From: Haliea salexigens DSM 19537
GTDB taxonomy: Bacteria > Pseudomonadota > Gammaproteobacteria > Pseudomonadales > Halieaceae
Assembly: GCF_000423125.1 (NCBI RefSeq)
Contig: NZ_AUHJ01000001.1
Location: 310,001 to 374,000 of the forward strand
Reading direction: 5' to 3'
DNA length: 64,000 nt
In this document: piece by piece, positions 56,092 through 64,000 of the stretch
How positions within the stretch are numbered: the stretch's first letter is position 1
Layout: each line of letters opens with the position of its first letter
Notes under the pieces: generated by a model
What the model saw: the letters and a program-made list of their open reading frames with translations, nothing else
Told to the model about the DNA's origin: nothing
The model's database searches: none
Program-made: the position numbers and the translations under genes

Positions 56092-57287
56092 ATGAGCGGA
56101 GTGATCCGCTCGATGTCGCTACGGTAGGCACAGTACCGGCAGCCTACGATGCGCTGGTGGCCGCGCTCTATCGTGGGCCGCTGGAAAATCCGCCCTGGTC
56201 ATCAGCTCTGCCCCTGCTGCGCGAACTGATCGATTGCCAGGTCGTGTCGCTGGTGTTGCGTCCTCCGGCAGAAGATGACCGCGGTGTGATTCTCAACAGC
56301 GTGCGGCCAGCAGCAGACCTGGGGGCAGCAAAAGCCCTGTCGGACCCCGCTGACTGGGAGGTCACGGCCTACCGCGAACAGTTCTTTGCGCTGGACCCCT
56401 TCGTCAACCTGCCCCCGGACCGGGTGGTGGCACTGGAGGACATTCTCAGCGATGCGGAACTGGTCGCCTCGGAGTATTACGAGCACTACCTGAAATCTGC
56501 CGGCCTGTTCCGCATACTGGGCCTGGACACCGTTGAGCCTGGTGGCATGCTCGCCCGCCTGCGCTTCTCGCGGCGCCACGAGGAAGCCTCGTTCAGTGCC
56601 GATGAGCGCGCGGTTCTGGCCCGTATCGCCCCGCACCTGCGCCTCTCCATCCAGCTCTACGCCACGCTCGGGCGCACCGCTTCCGAGCGCAACCTGTATG
56701 CCGGCGCCGTCGAGCAGCTGGCGGTGGCCACTATCATCCTCGATGAACAGGGGCGCGTGCTGAGCGCCAACACTATCGCGCGGGCGCTGCTGGAGGATGA
56801 CAACGGGCTCAGCATACGTGGACAACATCTGGTCGTTGAGAATCGGGACAAGAACCGCGAGCTGCAAACCGCGCTGGAGACCATTATCAAGGCGCTGCAC
56901 CGCGGCGAGGCCTCGGTGATTCGCGCGCTGCGGGTGCCGCGTGGCGGCGAACGGGCACAGCTGGGCCTGGTACTGCGCCCGGTGCCGGTTTCCGAGTGGG
57001 GTGAGGGCCAGTCCAGCCCCTGTGTCGCCGTTTTCATTTCCGACCCGGACCTCAACGAACCGAGCTCCCAGGGCACACTGGGGCAACTGTTCGACCTCAC
57101 TCCGGCCGAGGCCAACCTCGCCATTCTCCTGTCTCGCGGGCTCAGCCTCGCCGAGGTATCCGAAGCGCAGAACATCTCCCAGCACACTGCGCGTGCCCAG
57201 CTCAAGTCCATCTTCGCCAAAACCGGCGTCTCGAGGCAGGCTGAGCTGGTGCGGCTGGTGCTCAAAAGCGTGGCATCACTGGGCTAG
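56088..57287 (+). CDS. LuxR-family transcriptional regulator
   Basis: 399 residues. The C-terminal HTH (about 335-395: FDLTPAEANLAILLSRGLSLAEVSEAQNIS is split in the helix-turn-helix, then TARAQLKSIFAKTGVSRQAELV) is LuxR/NarL-type. Residues 1-190 form an alpha/beta sensor of GAF-like length, and 205-320 a PAS-like segment (ATIILDEQGRVLSANTIARALL). Translationally coupled to the DUF1631-EAL gene, so it may act in the same signalling route. Signal unknown. Confidence 0.82.
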   Translation: MNERSDPLDVATVGTVPAAYDALVAALYRGPLENPPWSSALPLLRELIDCQVVSLVLRPPAEDDRGVILNSVRPAADLGAAKALSDPADWEVTAYREQFFALDPFVNLPPDRVVALEDILSDAELVASEYYEHYLKSAGLFRILGLDTVEPGGMLARLRFSRRHEEASFSADERAVLARIAPHLRLSIQLYATLGRTASERNLYAGAVEQLAVATIILDEQGRVLSANTIARALLEDDNGLSIRGQHLVVENRDKNRELQTALETIIKALHRGEASVIRALRVPRGGERAQLGLVLRPVPVSEWGEGQSSPCVAVFISDPDLNEPSSQGTLGQLFDLTPAEANLAILLSRGLSLAEVSEAQNISQHTARAQLKSIFAKTGVSRQAELVRLVLKSVASLG

Positions 57288-57317
57288 TAACCGCTTAACT
57301 GCGCCTCGCCACAGAGG

Positions 57318-57346
57318 TTCAGTAGCCGTTGCAAATGCACTATACT
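57318..57346 (+). promoter_or_regulatory. Possible promoter of fnr/anr
   Basis: TATACT at 57341-57346 (5 of 6) with a weak TTCAGT 17 bases upstream, 28 bases before the ATG. Confidence 0.4.
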
Positions 57347-57373
57347 GCCCGTCACGAATCAGGGGAGTTCTGC

Positions 57374-58132
57374 ATGTCCATGCGCCTGCAAGATGTCAGT
57401 GAAGCCGCGCCGTTGCGCTCGTGTACCCACGAGTACAAGGTCAATTGCGAAACCTGCCGCCTGAGCCGCATCTGCCTGCCGCTGGCCATCAACCACCAAG
57501 ACCTCGAACAGCTGGAGAGCATCATCCAGCGCAGCAAGCCCTTGCAGAAAGGCGAGCTGCTCTACCATGAGGGCAGCCCGTTCCAGTCCATTTATGCCGT
57601 TCGCTCAGGTGCCGTAAAAGGCTACCGCACCACCAGCGATGGTCGCGAACAGGTTACCGGCTTCTACTTTCCCGGCGAAATCCTCGGCATGGACGGCATC
57701 AGCAACAACAGCCACGCCTCCTCGGCACGCGCCCTGGAAACCGCGGCCATCTGTGCCATACCGTTCGATTCACTGGAACGCCTGAGCGCCTCCATGCCCA
57801 GCCTGCAACGTCACCTGTTTCAGCTCATGAGCCGGGAGATCACCGACGACCAGCTGCTTATCACACTGCTCAGCAAGAATTCCGCCGACGAGCGCGTCGC
57901 CACCCTGCTGCTGAGCATCGCCAATCGCAATGCGCGGCGGAACCTGAGCGCCAGCCAGTTCCGGCTGCCCATGTCCCGTGTGGATATCGGCAACTACCTC
58001 GGTCTGACCGTGGAAACGATCAGCCGGGTATTCAGCCGGATGCAGAAAACCGGCGTGCTGCGGGTGGACAACAAGGAAATTGAGATCCTGGATCAGGAAG
58101 CTTTGCAACAGGCCGCCAATCTCGCGGCCTGA
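57374..58132 (+). CDS. fnr: FNR/ANR-family oxygen-sensing regulator
   Basis: 252 residues. N-terminal Cys25, Cys28, Cys34 (NCETCRLSRICLPL) with Cys127 in AAICAIPF form the 4Fe-4S oxygen sensor set. A cNMP-type beta-roll is at about 45-140, a dimer helix follows, and the HTH MSRVDIGNYLGLTVETISRVFSR carries E214-S217-R218, the residues that read TTGAT...ATCAA. GGGGAG precedes ATG 57374. A matching FNR box follows this gene and precedes the cbb3 cluster. Confidence 0.95.
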   Translation: MSMRLQDVSEAAPLRSCTHEYKVNCETCRLSRICLPLAINHQDLEQLESIIQRSKPLQKGELLYHEGSPFQSIYAVRSGAVKGYRTTSDGREQVTGFYFPGEILGMDGISNNSHASSARALETAAICAIPFDSLERLSASMPSLQRHLFQLMSREITDDQLLITLLSKNSADERVATLLLSIANRNARRNLSASQFRLPMSRVDIGNYLGLTVETISRVFSRMQKTGVLRVDNKEIEILDQEALQQAANLAA

Positions 58133-58162
58133 CACATCCCGGTGGACTGAGTCCGCCGCTTC

Positions 58163-58176
58163 TTGATCTGTATCAT
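58163..58176 (+). promoter_or_regulatory. FNR/ANR box upstream of the cbb3 cluster
   Basis: TTGATCTGTATCAT matches TTGAT-N4-ATCAA at 9 of 10 fixed positions. TAGACT at 58198-58203 is placed as a -10 for a class II promoter centred at -41.5. It lies upstream of the Yip1-like gene and ccoNOQP, predicting induction at low oxygen. Confidence 0.8.
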
Positions 58177-58249
58177 GGCCGTGTAACCACGGCCCGGTAG
58201 ACTTCGCCTGTGCCCGGCACCAGTTAATCTTTGGGGAGAACAACAACAC

Positions 58250-58852
58250 ATGATCCAGCACACGATCGGTCTATTGACCAAACCCGGCGCCCAGTGGCGC
58301 AGCGTTGCCAACCTGCCGGCGAGCAGCCTGAACATTCTGGTGCTGTATCCCTGGGTGCTCGCCCTGATTCCGGCGGTAGCCTGGTATTTCGGCACTACCG
58401 ATGTCGGCTGGACCGTCGGCAACGGCCCGGCCATACGGCTGACCTACGACAGCGCTCTGCAGCTGTGTATCCTGTTCTACTTCGCCATGGTCGGTTGCGT
58501 TATCTCTGTGGGTTATTTCATCCACTGGATGGCGGGGACCTATGGCGCCCAGACCACCTTTGCCAAAGGCGTCGTTATCGCCGGCCTGACCGTCACCCCC
58601 ATGTTTGTCTTCGGCGTCGCCGGCTTCTACCCGCTGCTCTGGGTTGACCTGCTGATCGGCGTGGTAGCGGTAAGCTGGTCGGTATACCTGCTGTACCTGG
58701 GTATCCCGATCATGATGAATATTCCGGAGGAGCGGGGTTTCCTGTTCTCCACCGCCGTGGTCGGCGTCGGCCTGGTTATTCTGGTGTCCCTGCTGGTCAC
58801 CACGGTGTTCCTCTGGGATCTCGGCGCCGGGCCAGCTTTTACCGATGTGTAA
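58250..58852 (+). CDS. Yip1-like five-helix membrane protein
   Basis: 200 residues with five hydrophobic helices and a conserved-looking start MIQHTIGLLTKPGAQWRSVA. This pattern fits the bacterial DUF1282/Yip1 domain family. It stands between the FNR box and ccoN, 54 bases ahead of ccoN, so it would be cotranscribed with the oxidase. Function unknown; assembly or membrane-environment role is speculation. Confidence 0.75.
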   Translation: MIQHTIGLLTKPGAQWRSVANLPASSLNILVLYPWVLALIPAVAWYFGTTDVGWTVGNGPAIRLTYDSALQLCILFYFAMVGCVISVGYFIHWMAGTYGAQTTFAKGVVIAGLTVTPMFVFGVAGFYPLLWVDLLIGVVAVSWSVYLLYLGIPIMMNIPEERGFLFSTAVVGVGLVILVSLLVTTVFLWDLGAGPAFTDV

Positions 58853-58906
58853 AGGCATCTATCGAGCGGGCGACCTGCCTGACATTACTGACATTGGAAA
58901 CAAGAC

Positions 58907-60355
58907 ATGAGTGAACTCAACGCTGCACTGGAGCACTCGACCTACAACTACAAGGTCGTTCGCCAGTTTGCCATCATGACGGTCGTGTGGGGTATCGTGG
59001 GGATGCTGGTTGGCGTCCTTATCGCCGCCCAGCTCGCCTTCCCCATCCTCAACTTCGACCTGCCCTGGACGAGCTTTGGGCGCCTGCGCCCGCTGCATAC
59101 CAACGCGGTGATTTTCGCGTTCGGGGGCAGCGCGCTGTTTGCGACCTCCTACTATGTGGTGCAGCGCACCACCCAGGTACGCCTGATTTCCGACAAGCTG
59201 GCGGCCTTTACCTTCTGGGGCTGGCAGGCGGTGATCGTATTGGCTGCAATCACGCTGCCACTGGGTCTGAATTCCACCAAGGAATATGCAGAACTGGAAT
59301 GGCCCATCGACATCCTGATTGCCGTGGTCTGGGTCAGTTACGCCATCGTGTTTTTCGGCACCATCGTCAAGCGCAAGGTGAGCCACATCTATGTCGCCAA
59401 CTGGTTCTTCGGCGGGTTCATCCTCACGGTTGCGGTACTCCACATCATCAACAGTGCGGCCATTCCGGTCAGCCTGACCAAATCCTATTCGGCCTACGCC
59501 GGCACCGTGGACGCCATGGTGCAGTGGTGGTACGGACACAACGCGGTCGGGTTTTTCCTCACCGCGGGTTTCCTGGGCATGATGTACTACTTTGTGCCCA
59601 AGCAGGCGGAGCGCCCCGTCTATTCCTACCGCCTCAGCATTGTGCATTTCTGGGCCCTGGTTGCCGTGTATATCTGGGCCGGCCCGCACCACCTGCACTA
59701 CACTGCCCTGCCCGACTGGGCGCAGAGCCTGGGCATGGTCATGTCCATCATCCTGCTCGCACCGTCCTGGGGCGGCATGATCAACGGCATGATGACCCTG
59801 TCGGGCGCCTGGCACAAACTGCGCACCGACCCTATCCTGCGCTTCATGGTGGTCAGCCTGTCCTTCTACGGTATGTCCACGTTTGAAGGCCCAATGATGT
59901 CGATCAAGACGGTCAACGCGCTGTCCCACTACACGGACTGGACCATCGGCCACGTGCACTCCGGTGCGCTGGGCTGGGTTGCCATGATCTCCATCGGCTG
60001 TATCTACCACCTGATTCCGATCCTGTTCGGCAAGGAGCGCATGTACAGCACCTCGTTGATCAACACCCACTTCTGGATGTCGACCATTGGCACGGTGCTG
60101 TATATCGCCTCCATGTGGGTCAACGGCATTCTGCAGGGCCTGATGTGGCGCGCCTACAACGATGACGGCACGCTCACCTACACCTTTGTCGAGTCGGTCG
60201 CTGCCAGCTACCCCGGGTACCTTGTGCGCCTGGCGGGTGGCGCCATCTTCTTCGGCGGTATGCTGATCATGGCTTACAACGTCTACATGACCACGCGCAA
60301 GGATGTCGCCGCACAGCCCCTGCCCGCTGGTGCCGCACAGGGGAGTCACGCATGA
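58907..60355 (+). CDS. ccoN: cbb3-type cytochrome c oxidase subunit I
   Basis: 482 residues, 12 helices. Catalytic subunit carrying haem b, haem b3 and Cu[14 protein letters not shown] with a haem-ligand His, [13 protein letters not shown] with CuB His and the cross-linked Tyr region, [15 protein letters not shown] with two CuB His, and [15 protein letters not shown] near the haem ligands are all present. ATG 58907. Ends overlapping ccoO by 4 bases. Confidence 0.96.
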   Translation: MSELNAALEHSTYNYKVVRQFAIMTVVWGIVGMLVGVLIAAQLAFPILNFDLPWTSFGRLRPLHTNAVIFAFGGSALFATSYYVVQRTTQVRLISDKLAAFTFWGWQAVIVLAAITLPLGLNSTKEYAELEWPIDILIAVVWVSYAIVFFGTIVKRKVSHIYVANWFFGGFILTVAVLHIINSAAIPVSLTKSYSAYAGTVDAMVQWWYGHNAVGFFLTAGFLGMMYYFVPKQAERPVYSYRLSIVHFWALVAVYIWAGPHHLHYTALPDWAQSLGMVMSIILLAPSWGGMINGMMTLSGAWHKLRTDPILRFMVVSLSFYGMSTFEGPMMSIKTVNALSHYTDWTIGHVHSGALGWVAMISIGCIYHLIPILFGKERMYSTSLINTHFWMSTIGTVLYIASMWVNGILQGLMWRAYNDDGTLTYTFVESVAASYPGYLVRLAGGAIFFGGMLIMAYNVYMTTRKDVAAQPLPAGAAQGSHA

Positions 60356-60960
60356 AGCACGAAGTCGTAGAGAAGAACGTTGGCCTGATGATGATACTCA
60401 TCATCGTGGCCATCAGCTTCGGCACGCTGGTCGAGCTGGTGCCGCTGATGTTCAGCAAGCAGACCAACGAACCCATCGCCGGCCTCAAGCCACTGCCGGC
60501 TCTGGAACTCGAGGGGCGCGATATCTACATTCGCGAGGGTTGCAACAACTGCCACTCGCAGATGATTCGCCCGCTGCGGGCGGAGACAGAGCGCTACGGG
60601 CACTACTCTGTCGCCGGTGAATTTGTGTATGACCACCCGTTCCTCTGGGGTTCCAAGCGCACGGGCCCGGATCTGGCTCGTGTCGGCCAGCGCTATAGCG
60701 ATGACTGGCACCGCGCGCACTTCTACAACCCGCGCGACGTGGTTCCGGAATCCAATATGCCTGCCTATCCCTGGCTGTTCGAACGCGAGGTTGATGGCAC
60801 GGTTACCGGCAGAAAAATGAAGGCACTGCGCACCGTGGGTGTGCCCTACACCGACGAGGATATCGCCGGGGCGGAGGCGGCAGTTGCGGGCAAACTGGAA
60901 ATCGACGCACTGATTGCCTATGTGCAACAGCTCGGCACCCTGCTGCAAACGAGGCGCTAG
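60352..60960 (+). CDS. ccoO: cbb3 oxidase subunit II (monohaem)
   Basis: 202 residues. One N-terminal membrane anchor (about 10-33) and a periplasmic c-type cytochrome domain with C64-NN-C67-H68 and a distal Met in NMPAYPW. Passes electrons towards CcoN. Confidence 0.96.
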   Translation: MKHEVVEKNVGLMMILIIVAISFGTLVELVPLMFSKQTNEPIAGLKPLPALELEGRDIYIREGCNNCHSQMIRPLRAETERYGHYSVAGEFVYDHPFLWGSKRTGPDLARVGQRYSDDWHRAHFYNPRDVVPESNMPAYPWLFEREVDGTVTGRKMKALRTVGVPYTDEDIAGAEAAVAGKLEIDALIAYVQQLGTLLQTRR

Positions 60961-60965
60961 AGACT

Positions 60966-61145
60966 ATGGATATCAACGACCTTCGAGGTCTTAGCACTGG
61001 CCTGCTGCTGTTCGCTTTTGTTGGACTGTGTATCTGGGCCTGGAGCAGCAAGCGCAAGAAATCTTTTGACGAGGCCGCAAACCTGCCCTTCGCAGATGAG
61101 GAACTGAGTCAACGTAGCACGCAGGAGGAAGAAAGGAATGGCTAG
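60966..61145 (+). CDS. ccoQ: cbb3 oxidase subunit CcoQ
   Basis: 59 residues: MDINDLRGLSTG, then one transmembrane helix (about 12-26, LLLFAFVGLCIWAW) and a basic-then-acidic tail ending EEERNG. It is the short fourth subunit (FixQ family) that stabilises the complex. Starts five bases after ccoO and overlaps the ccoP start by 8 bases. Confidence 0.9.
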   Translation: MDINDLRGLSTGLLLFAFVGLCIWAWSSKRKKSFDEAANLPFADEELSQRSTQEEERNG

Positions 61146-62016
61146 TTTCTGGCATTGGTGGATCATCATCCTGACCACCGTCACCATCGTCGGCATTACC
61201 TGGATCCTGTTTGCCAACCGCAAGCGCGGCGAAGGCACCACCGACCAGACCACGGGCCACGCCCACGACGGCATCGAGGAGTACGACAACCCGCTCCCCG
61301 CCTGGTGGTTCTACATGTTCGTGATTACCATCGTCTGGGCTATCGGCTACCTGATCGTCTACCCGGGCATGGGTAATTACCCCGGGTTGATCGGCTGGAC
61401 CCAGCTGGAACAGCACCGCGAGGAAGTCGCCGCGGCAGACGAGCGGTACAGCGAGATGCGCAGCCGCTACCTGGCTATGTCCGTCGAGGAAATCGCCGAA
61501 GACCCGGCCGTGGTAAAAATGGGCATGCGCCTGTTCGGCAACAACTGTGCCCAGTGTCATGGTGCGGATGGCAAGGGTCGCTATGGCTTCCCCAACCTGA
61601 CAGACAACGACTGGTTGTGGGGCGGATCGCCCGATGCCATCAAGACAACGCTGTTGCAGGGCCGCCGCGCCGCCATGCCCGCCTGGGCCAGCGTACTCGG
61701 TGATGAGGGCATTGCCGCGGCCACCGAATACGTGGTCTCACTGAACGGCCGCACCACCGACCCCGAGCTGGTCGCGGCGGGCGAAAAGCACTACCAGATG
61801 TACTGTGCCGCCTGTCACGGGCCTGAAGCCAAGGGCAACGCTGTGTTCGGCGCACCCAACCTGACCAACGGCATCTGGCTGTACGGCGGCAAACGCGAAC
61901 AAATTGCTCACTCCCTGCGCGCGGGCCGGAACGGTGTTATGCCCGCCTTCGGCGATAGCCTCACCGAGGACAAGATTCACATCCTCACAGCCTACGTGTA
62001 CAGCCTCAGCAATTGA
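61138..62016 (+). CDS. ccoP: cbb3 oxidase subunit III (dihaem)
   Basis: 292 residues. Two membrane segments near the N-terminus (about 7-25 and 56-75), then two c-haem domains with C137-AQ-C140-H141 and C223-AA-C226-H227. Electron entry subunit of the high-affinity oxidase. GGAGGAAG precedes ATG 61138. Confidence 0.95.
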   Translation: MASFWHWWIIILTTVTIVGITWILFANRKRGEGTTDQTTGHAHDGIEEYDNPLPAWWFYMFVITIVWAIGYLIVYPGMGNYPGLIGWTQLEQHREEVAAADERYSEMRSRYLAMSVEEIAEDPAVVKMGMRLFGNNCAQCHGADGKGRYGFPNLTDNDWLWGGSPDAIKTTLLQGRRAAMPAWASVLGDEGIAAATEYVVSLNGRTTDPELVAAGEKHYQMYCAACHGPEAKGNAVFGAPNLTNGIWLYGGKREQIAHSLRAGRNGVMPAFGDSLTEDKIHILTAYVYSLSN

Positions 62017-62024
62017 TCGGCCCC

Positions 62025-62050
62025 GCCGGCCTTCCGCCCGGAAGGCCGGC
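62025..62050. terminator. Strong hairpin between ccoP and ccoG
   Basis: GCCGGCCTTCC-GCCC-GGAAGGCCGGC, a perfect 11-bp GC-rich stem with a 4-base loop just after the ccoP stop. No T-tract follows. It may protect or attenuate the ccoNOQP message rather than end it. Confidence 0.55.
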
Positions 62051-62089
62051 ATCACGACGCCCAGCGTCCCCTATCCTCGGTAATCCAGC

Positions 62090-63499
62090 ATGAGCGACAA
62101 ACACCTTATCGATGTACAGGAAGTTGCGCCGGCAGAAGTCAGCGAAATGGACCTCTACCAGCGTCGTGAGAAAATCTACACACGCAAGATCGAGGGCTTT
62201 TTCCAGCGTATCCGCCTGTATACCGGCTGGCCGCTGCTGATTGGCTACTTTCTCCTCCCCTGGCTGTCCTGGGATGGCCGTCAGGCCGTATGGTTTGACC
62301 TGCCCGAACGCAAGTTTCATATTCTAGGCCTGGTGTTCTGGCCGCAGGATTTCCCCCTCCTCGCTTTCCTGCTGATCATCGCGGCCTTCGGCCTGTTCGC
62401 GGTCACTGTTTTCGCGGGCCGCGTGTGGTGCGGTTACACCTGCCCGCAAACCGTCTGGACCAGTATTTTCATGTGGATCGAGCAGCGCTTCGAGGGCAGC
62501 CGCAACCAGCGCATGCGCCTCGACAAGGCACCCTGGTCGATGGAGAAGCTGGGGCGCAAAGTGCTCAAGCACGGCGGTTGGCTGTTTGTTGCATTCCTCA
62601 CCGGCATGACATTTGTTGGCTATTTTTACCCCATCCGTGAGCTGCTGCCGGACTTGCTGACCCTGTCAGCTGGCCAGTGGGGTGTGCTGTGGACGATCTT
62701 CTTCACCTGCGCCACGTACATCAACGCTGGCTGGATGCGCGAGCAGGTCTGCAAATACATGTGCCCCTACGCGCGCTTCCAATCCGTGATGTTCGATCAG
62801 GACACCCTGATAGTGTCCTACGATCCCGTCCGCGGTGAACCGCGCGGCTCACGCAAGCGCGATGCCGACCACCGGGCGCAGGGGCTGGGTGACTGCATCG
62901 ACTGCAACCTGTGTGTACAGGTCTGCCCGACCGGGATTGATATTCGCGATGGCCTGCAATATGAATGCATTGGCTGTGCGCTGTGCATCGATGCCTGCAA
63001 CTCCGTGATGGATAAGATGTCCTATCCCAGGGGACTGATCAGCTACACCAGCGAACACCAGCTGCAGGGCGGCAAAACCCACTGGTTGCGTCCGCGCATG
63101 ATCGGCTACGTGCTGGTGTTGTCGGTGATGGTCGGCCTGTTCAGCTACCGCGTAATCAGCCGGGTACCACTGGAAATGACGGTTATTCGCGATCGCAACG
63201 AGCTGTATGTAACCACCATGGACGGCGATATAGAGAACATCTACACACTGAGCCTGGTCAACATGGAGCAGTCCATGCACGAATTCGAAATTGCCATCAG
63301 CGGCATCGACGGCGCGGAAATCATCGGTGATACCCTGCATACGCTGGACGGCGGCGAAGTGCGCAGCATCAGCCTGCGGGTACGCATAGCACCCGAGTTA
63401 CTGCAGCGCCCGAGCACGGAAATCGAATTCACAGCGCGCGCCACGGATCGTGAATCGCTGCAGATCAGCTCCGAATCGCGCTTCATGAGGCCGCTATGA
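62090..63499 (+). CDS. ccoG: Cytochrome oxidase maturation ferredoxin-like protein CcoG
   Basis: 469 residues, RdxA/FixG family. Several membrane helices; two 4Fe-4S motifs in GDCIDCNLCVQVCPTGIDI and YECIGCALCIDACN; a C-terminal immunoglobulin-like periplasmic domain from about 355. Copper reduction/delivery for cbb3 oxidase assembly. ATG overlaps nothing upstream; stop overlaps ccoH. Confidence 0.93.
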   Translation: MSDKHLIDVQEVAPAEVSEMDLYQRREKIYTRKIEGFFQRIRLYTGWPLLIGYFLLPWLSWDGRQAVWFDLPERKFHILGLVFWPQDFPLLAFLLIIAAFGLFAVTVFAGRVWCGYTCPQTVWTSIFMWIEQRFEGSRNQRMRLDKAPWSMEKLGRKVLKHGGWLFVAFLTGMTFVGYFYPIRELLPDLLTLSAGQWGVLWTIFFTCATYINAGWMREQVCKYMCPYARFQSVMFDQDTLIVSYDPVRGEPRGSRKRDADHRAQGLGDCIDCNLCVQVCPTGIDIRDGLQYECIGCALCIDACNSVMDKMSYPRGLISYTSEHQLQGGKTHWLRPRMIGYVLVLSVMVGLFSYRVISRVPLEMTVIRDRNELYVTTMDGDIENIYTLSLVNMEQSMHEFEIAISGIDGAEIIGDTLHTLDGGEVRSISLRVRIAPELLQRPSTEIEFTARATDRESLQISSESRFMRPL

Positions 63500-64000
63500 A
63501 CAGACCGCGGCTGGCCGATGACGACATCCACCCCTGGTATCGCCAGTTCTGGCCCTGGTTCCTGATTGCCCTACCCGCCAGCGTGGTGGTGATCAGCATG
63601 CACCTGATCTACACCGCCTACAATCACGCCGATGACCTGGTGGTGGATGAGTACTACAAGGTCGGCCTGGCCATCAACCAGCAGTTGGACCGGCAGGAGA
63701 AGGCGCGAGCGCTGGGCATTGCAGCGCGCCTGATGCTGACGCCGGGGCAAGTGACTGTGCACGTGTCCGAGGGCGCGATTAAGGATACATCCCTGGAGCT
63801 GGTGCTGTCCCACCCGATTGAATCGGACCGGGACTTCACGGTCGACCTGCAGCGGGTTGGTCCGGGCGTGTACAACAGTGCCCTGCCAGTCCCGGTCGCC
63901 GAACGCTGGCACTGGATTCTGCGCGATGGCGCAGAGGGCGCCTGGCGCCTTGATGGTGTGATAGGCGCCGCAGATCTTCTGCAGCAGGGCGTACAGGATA
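63496..64000 (+). CDS. ccoH: FixH/CcoH family protein, 3' end cut
   Basis: 168 codons to the window end, no stop reached. N-terminal cytoplasmic tail, one membrane helix (about 18-42, FWPWFLIALPASVVVISMHL) and a periplasmic domain with YNHADDLVVDEYYKVGLAINQ, typical of FixH. Needed for cbb3 assembly. ATG overlaps the ccoG stop (ATGA). Confidence 0.9.
   Translation, partial: MNRPRLADDDIHPWYRQFWPWFLIALPASVVVISMHLIYTAYNHADDLVVDEYYKVGLAINQQLDRQEKARALGIAARLMLTPGQVTVHVSEGAIKDTSLELVLSHPIESDRDFTVDLQRVGPGVYNSALPVPVAERWHWILRDGAEGAWRLDGVIGAADLLQQGVQD

Noticed and set aside
58859-60349. 496-codon minus-strand open frame
   Set aside because: Antisense to ccoN; His/Asp/Gly-rich and without any motif.

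Overview
The window is 64 kb of GC-rich, densely packed gammaproteobacterial chromosome. Gene order (rpoE-rseA-rseB-rseC-mucD-lepA-lepB-rnc-era-recO with divergent nadB; relA-mazG; a ccoNOQP-ccoG-ccoH cluster behind an FNR/ANR regulator), outer-membrane genes (pldA, a TonB receptor) and cbb3-based respiration point to an aerobic or microaerophilic marine-type gammaproteobacterium. Halieaceae (OM60/NOR5) or a neighbouring family is my best guess; this is inference from gene content, not a phylogeny. I see no tRNA, rRNA, insertion sequence, phage gene or CRISPR array.

Layout. 1-590: AT-rich left edge with the start of a truncated secreted protein and no other supported gene. 591-4173: two HupE/UreJ-like membrane proteins, a KstD-like flavoprotein and a cytochrome c'. 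4224-8721: minus-strand run with cytochrome b561, Nudix, DUF442-type and DUF3313-type proteins, a TauE/SafE permease and purC. 8909-12545: pldA, a group II truncated haemoglobin and a TonB-dependent receptor. 12603-16441: trpS, M18 aminopeptidase, uppP, tsaB. 16557-24196: mobA, an AlgP/histone-H1-like protein, adk, mazG, relA, cysM, acpS, recO. 24214-33095: era, rnc, a DUF4845-type gene, lepB, lepA, mucD, rseC, rseB, rseA, rpoE, with a good sigma-E promoter upstream of rpoE. 33358-43123: nadB, an S9 peptidase, a small secreted protein, a CBS protein, a sulfatase, an S10 peptidase, ygfX-like, sdhE, ygfZ.

The most notable block is 43102-49458: a complete-looking coenzyme F420 operon, npdG-cofE-cofD-cofCGH, in which each gene overlaps the next by 4 nt and ung follows after 3 nt. 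The last cof gene is one 1084-residue polypeptide that fuses CofC (guanylyltransferase), CofG and CofH (two radical-SAM halves of Fo synthase). CofE is single-domain, with no FbiB-type reductase module, which bears on which side-chain precursor is used. NpdG would link F420 to NADPH. Divergently, an SDR and a PQQ-dependent dehydrogenase form a coupled pair.

52663-57287 holds a large DUF1631/degenerate-GGDEF/EAL protein overlapping a LuxR-type regulator. 57374-64000 holds an FNR/ANR regulator, an FNR box, a Yip1-like membrane protein and ccoN-ccoO-ccoQ-ccoP-ccoG-ccoH (the last cut by the window end), consistent with oxygen-controlled expression of the high-affinity terminal oxidase.
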